Origin: Bacilli bacterium
GTDB taxonomy: Bacteria > Bacillota_I > Bacilli_A > RF39 > UBA660
Assembly: GCA_900752905.1 (NCBI GenBank)
Contig: CAADWX010000006.1
Location: 33,457-97,456, forward strand
Direction: 5' to 3'
DNA: 64,000 nucleotides
The notes under the pieces were generated by a model, which was given only the letters and a program-made list of their open reading frames with translations, made no database searches and was not told the DNA's origin. The position numbers and the translations under genes are program-made. Positions 63,932 to 64,000 of the stretch are shown piece after piece. How positions within the stretch are numbered: position 1 is the first letter of the stretch; every line of letters begins with the position of its first letter.

Positions 63932-64000
63932 CATTTTGTTATACTGATATTGGTCATGGAGATTTACTCCTATAACATTTTGTTATACTGATATTGGTCA
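63917..64000 (+). repeat. 44-bp tandem repeat with hairpin at window end
   Basis: Two copies of a 44-bp unit begin at 63917 and 63961, identical over the 40 bases visible in the second. Each contains TATAACATTTTGTTATA, a 7-bp stem with a 3-nt loop. The array may continue beyond the window. It could be a terminator pair, iterons or an end-of-contig repeat. Confidence 0.7.

Noticed and set aside
1-64000. Reassigned stop codon (TAG read as Gln), known in some crAss-like phages
   Set aside because: TAG ends the genes at 7214, 18353 and 60236, each with a backup stop close behind. The long genes contain no internal TAG. The standard code explains everything seen.
63917-64000. CRISPR array from the tandem repeat
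   Set aside because: The repeats are directly adjacent with no unique spacers, and no cas genes are near.
1-64000. Reverse transcriptase partner for the adhesin variable region
   Set aside because: No protein in the window shows reverse-transcriptase motifs. If it exists it lies outside.

Overview
The window looks like part of the genome of a crAss-like phage (order Crassvirales) that infects Bacteroidota. It is very AT-rich and densely coded. About 61 kb of virion, lysis and packaging genes run leftward on the minus strand, and a short block of replication genes runs rightward from a divergent region near 61.0-61.4 kb. The phage type rests on gene content and order: TerL, portal, scaffold-like protein, major capsid protein, several fibre genes including a BACON-like repeat protein, tail adaptor and nozzle-like proteins, then giant virion proteins ending in a virion RNA polymerase with a DFDVD motif. 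A RepL-type initiator and an SSB lie on the other strand. Shine-Dalgarno sites are generally absent, and several upstream sites match the Bacteroides TAnnTTTG -7 box, as expected for such a host. TAA, TGA and TAG all end genes, so the standard code applies.

Layout, in the direction of minus-strand transcription (right to left). 60.9-57.9 kb: small conserved genes, an IHF/HU-like protein and a PD-(D/E)XK nuclease. 57.9-56.4 kb: a lysis cluster with a lipoprotein, a GH108 muramidase and two overlapping spanin-like genes. 56.4-51.7 kb: TerL and portal, closed by a hairpin terminator. 51.4-45.8 kb: a capsid operon with its own predicted promoter. 45.7-32.0 kb: small genes, then six fibre or adhesin genes that share domains. 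31.9-28.1 kb: small virion genes, a holin-like protein and a small HExxH protein. 28.1-26.6 kb: an adhesin whose GC-rich C-terminus resembles the variable region of a diversity-generating retroelement target. 26.5-19.1 kb: the tail tube/nozzle block. 19.1-1 kb: a small hydrophobic protein and four large virion proteins, the last (RNA polymerase) running off the left edge. On the plus strand, 61.4-64.0 kb holds RepL, tiny membrane proteins, an SSB and an unknown gene, with a 22-nt promoter-like element repeated in front of three of them.

The most unusual feature is a dispersed GC-rich hairpin element (core about 17-21 nt, full form about 45 nt with a second hairpin). At least 21 copies are scattered over the window in both orientations. 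Most lie inside genes, in frame, and are read in several reading frames: PSSTG, PVEDG, P(P/L)RG, LYGGS. Four longer copies carry an extra hairpin, whose stem has changed in a compensatory way in three of them. It looks like a small palindromic mobile or structural element comparable to Rickettsia palindromic elements or mitochondrial GC clusters, here in an AT-rich phage. Other signals are a candidate origin with iteron-like repeats, a RepL reading frame that keeps coding character past two stop codons, and several patches of foreign codon use.
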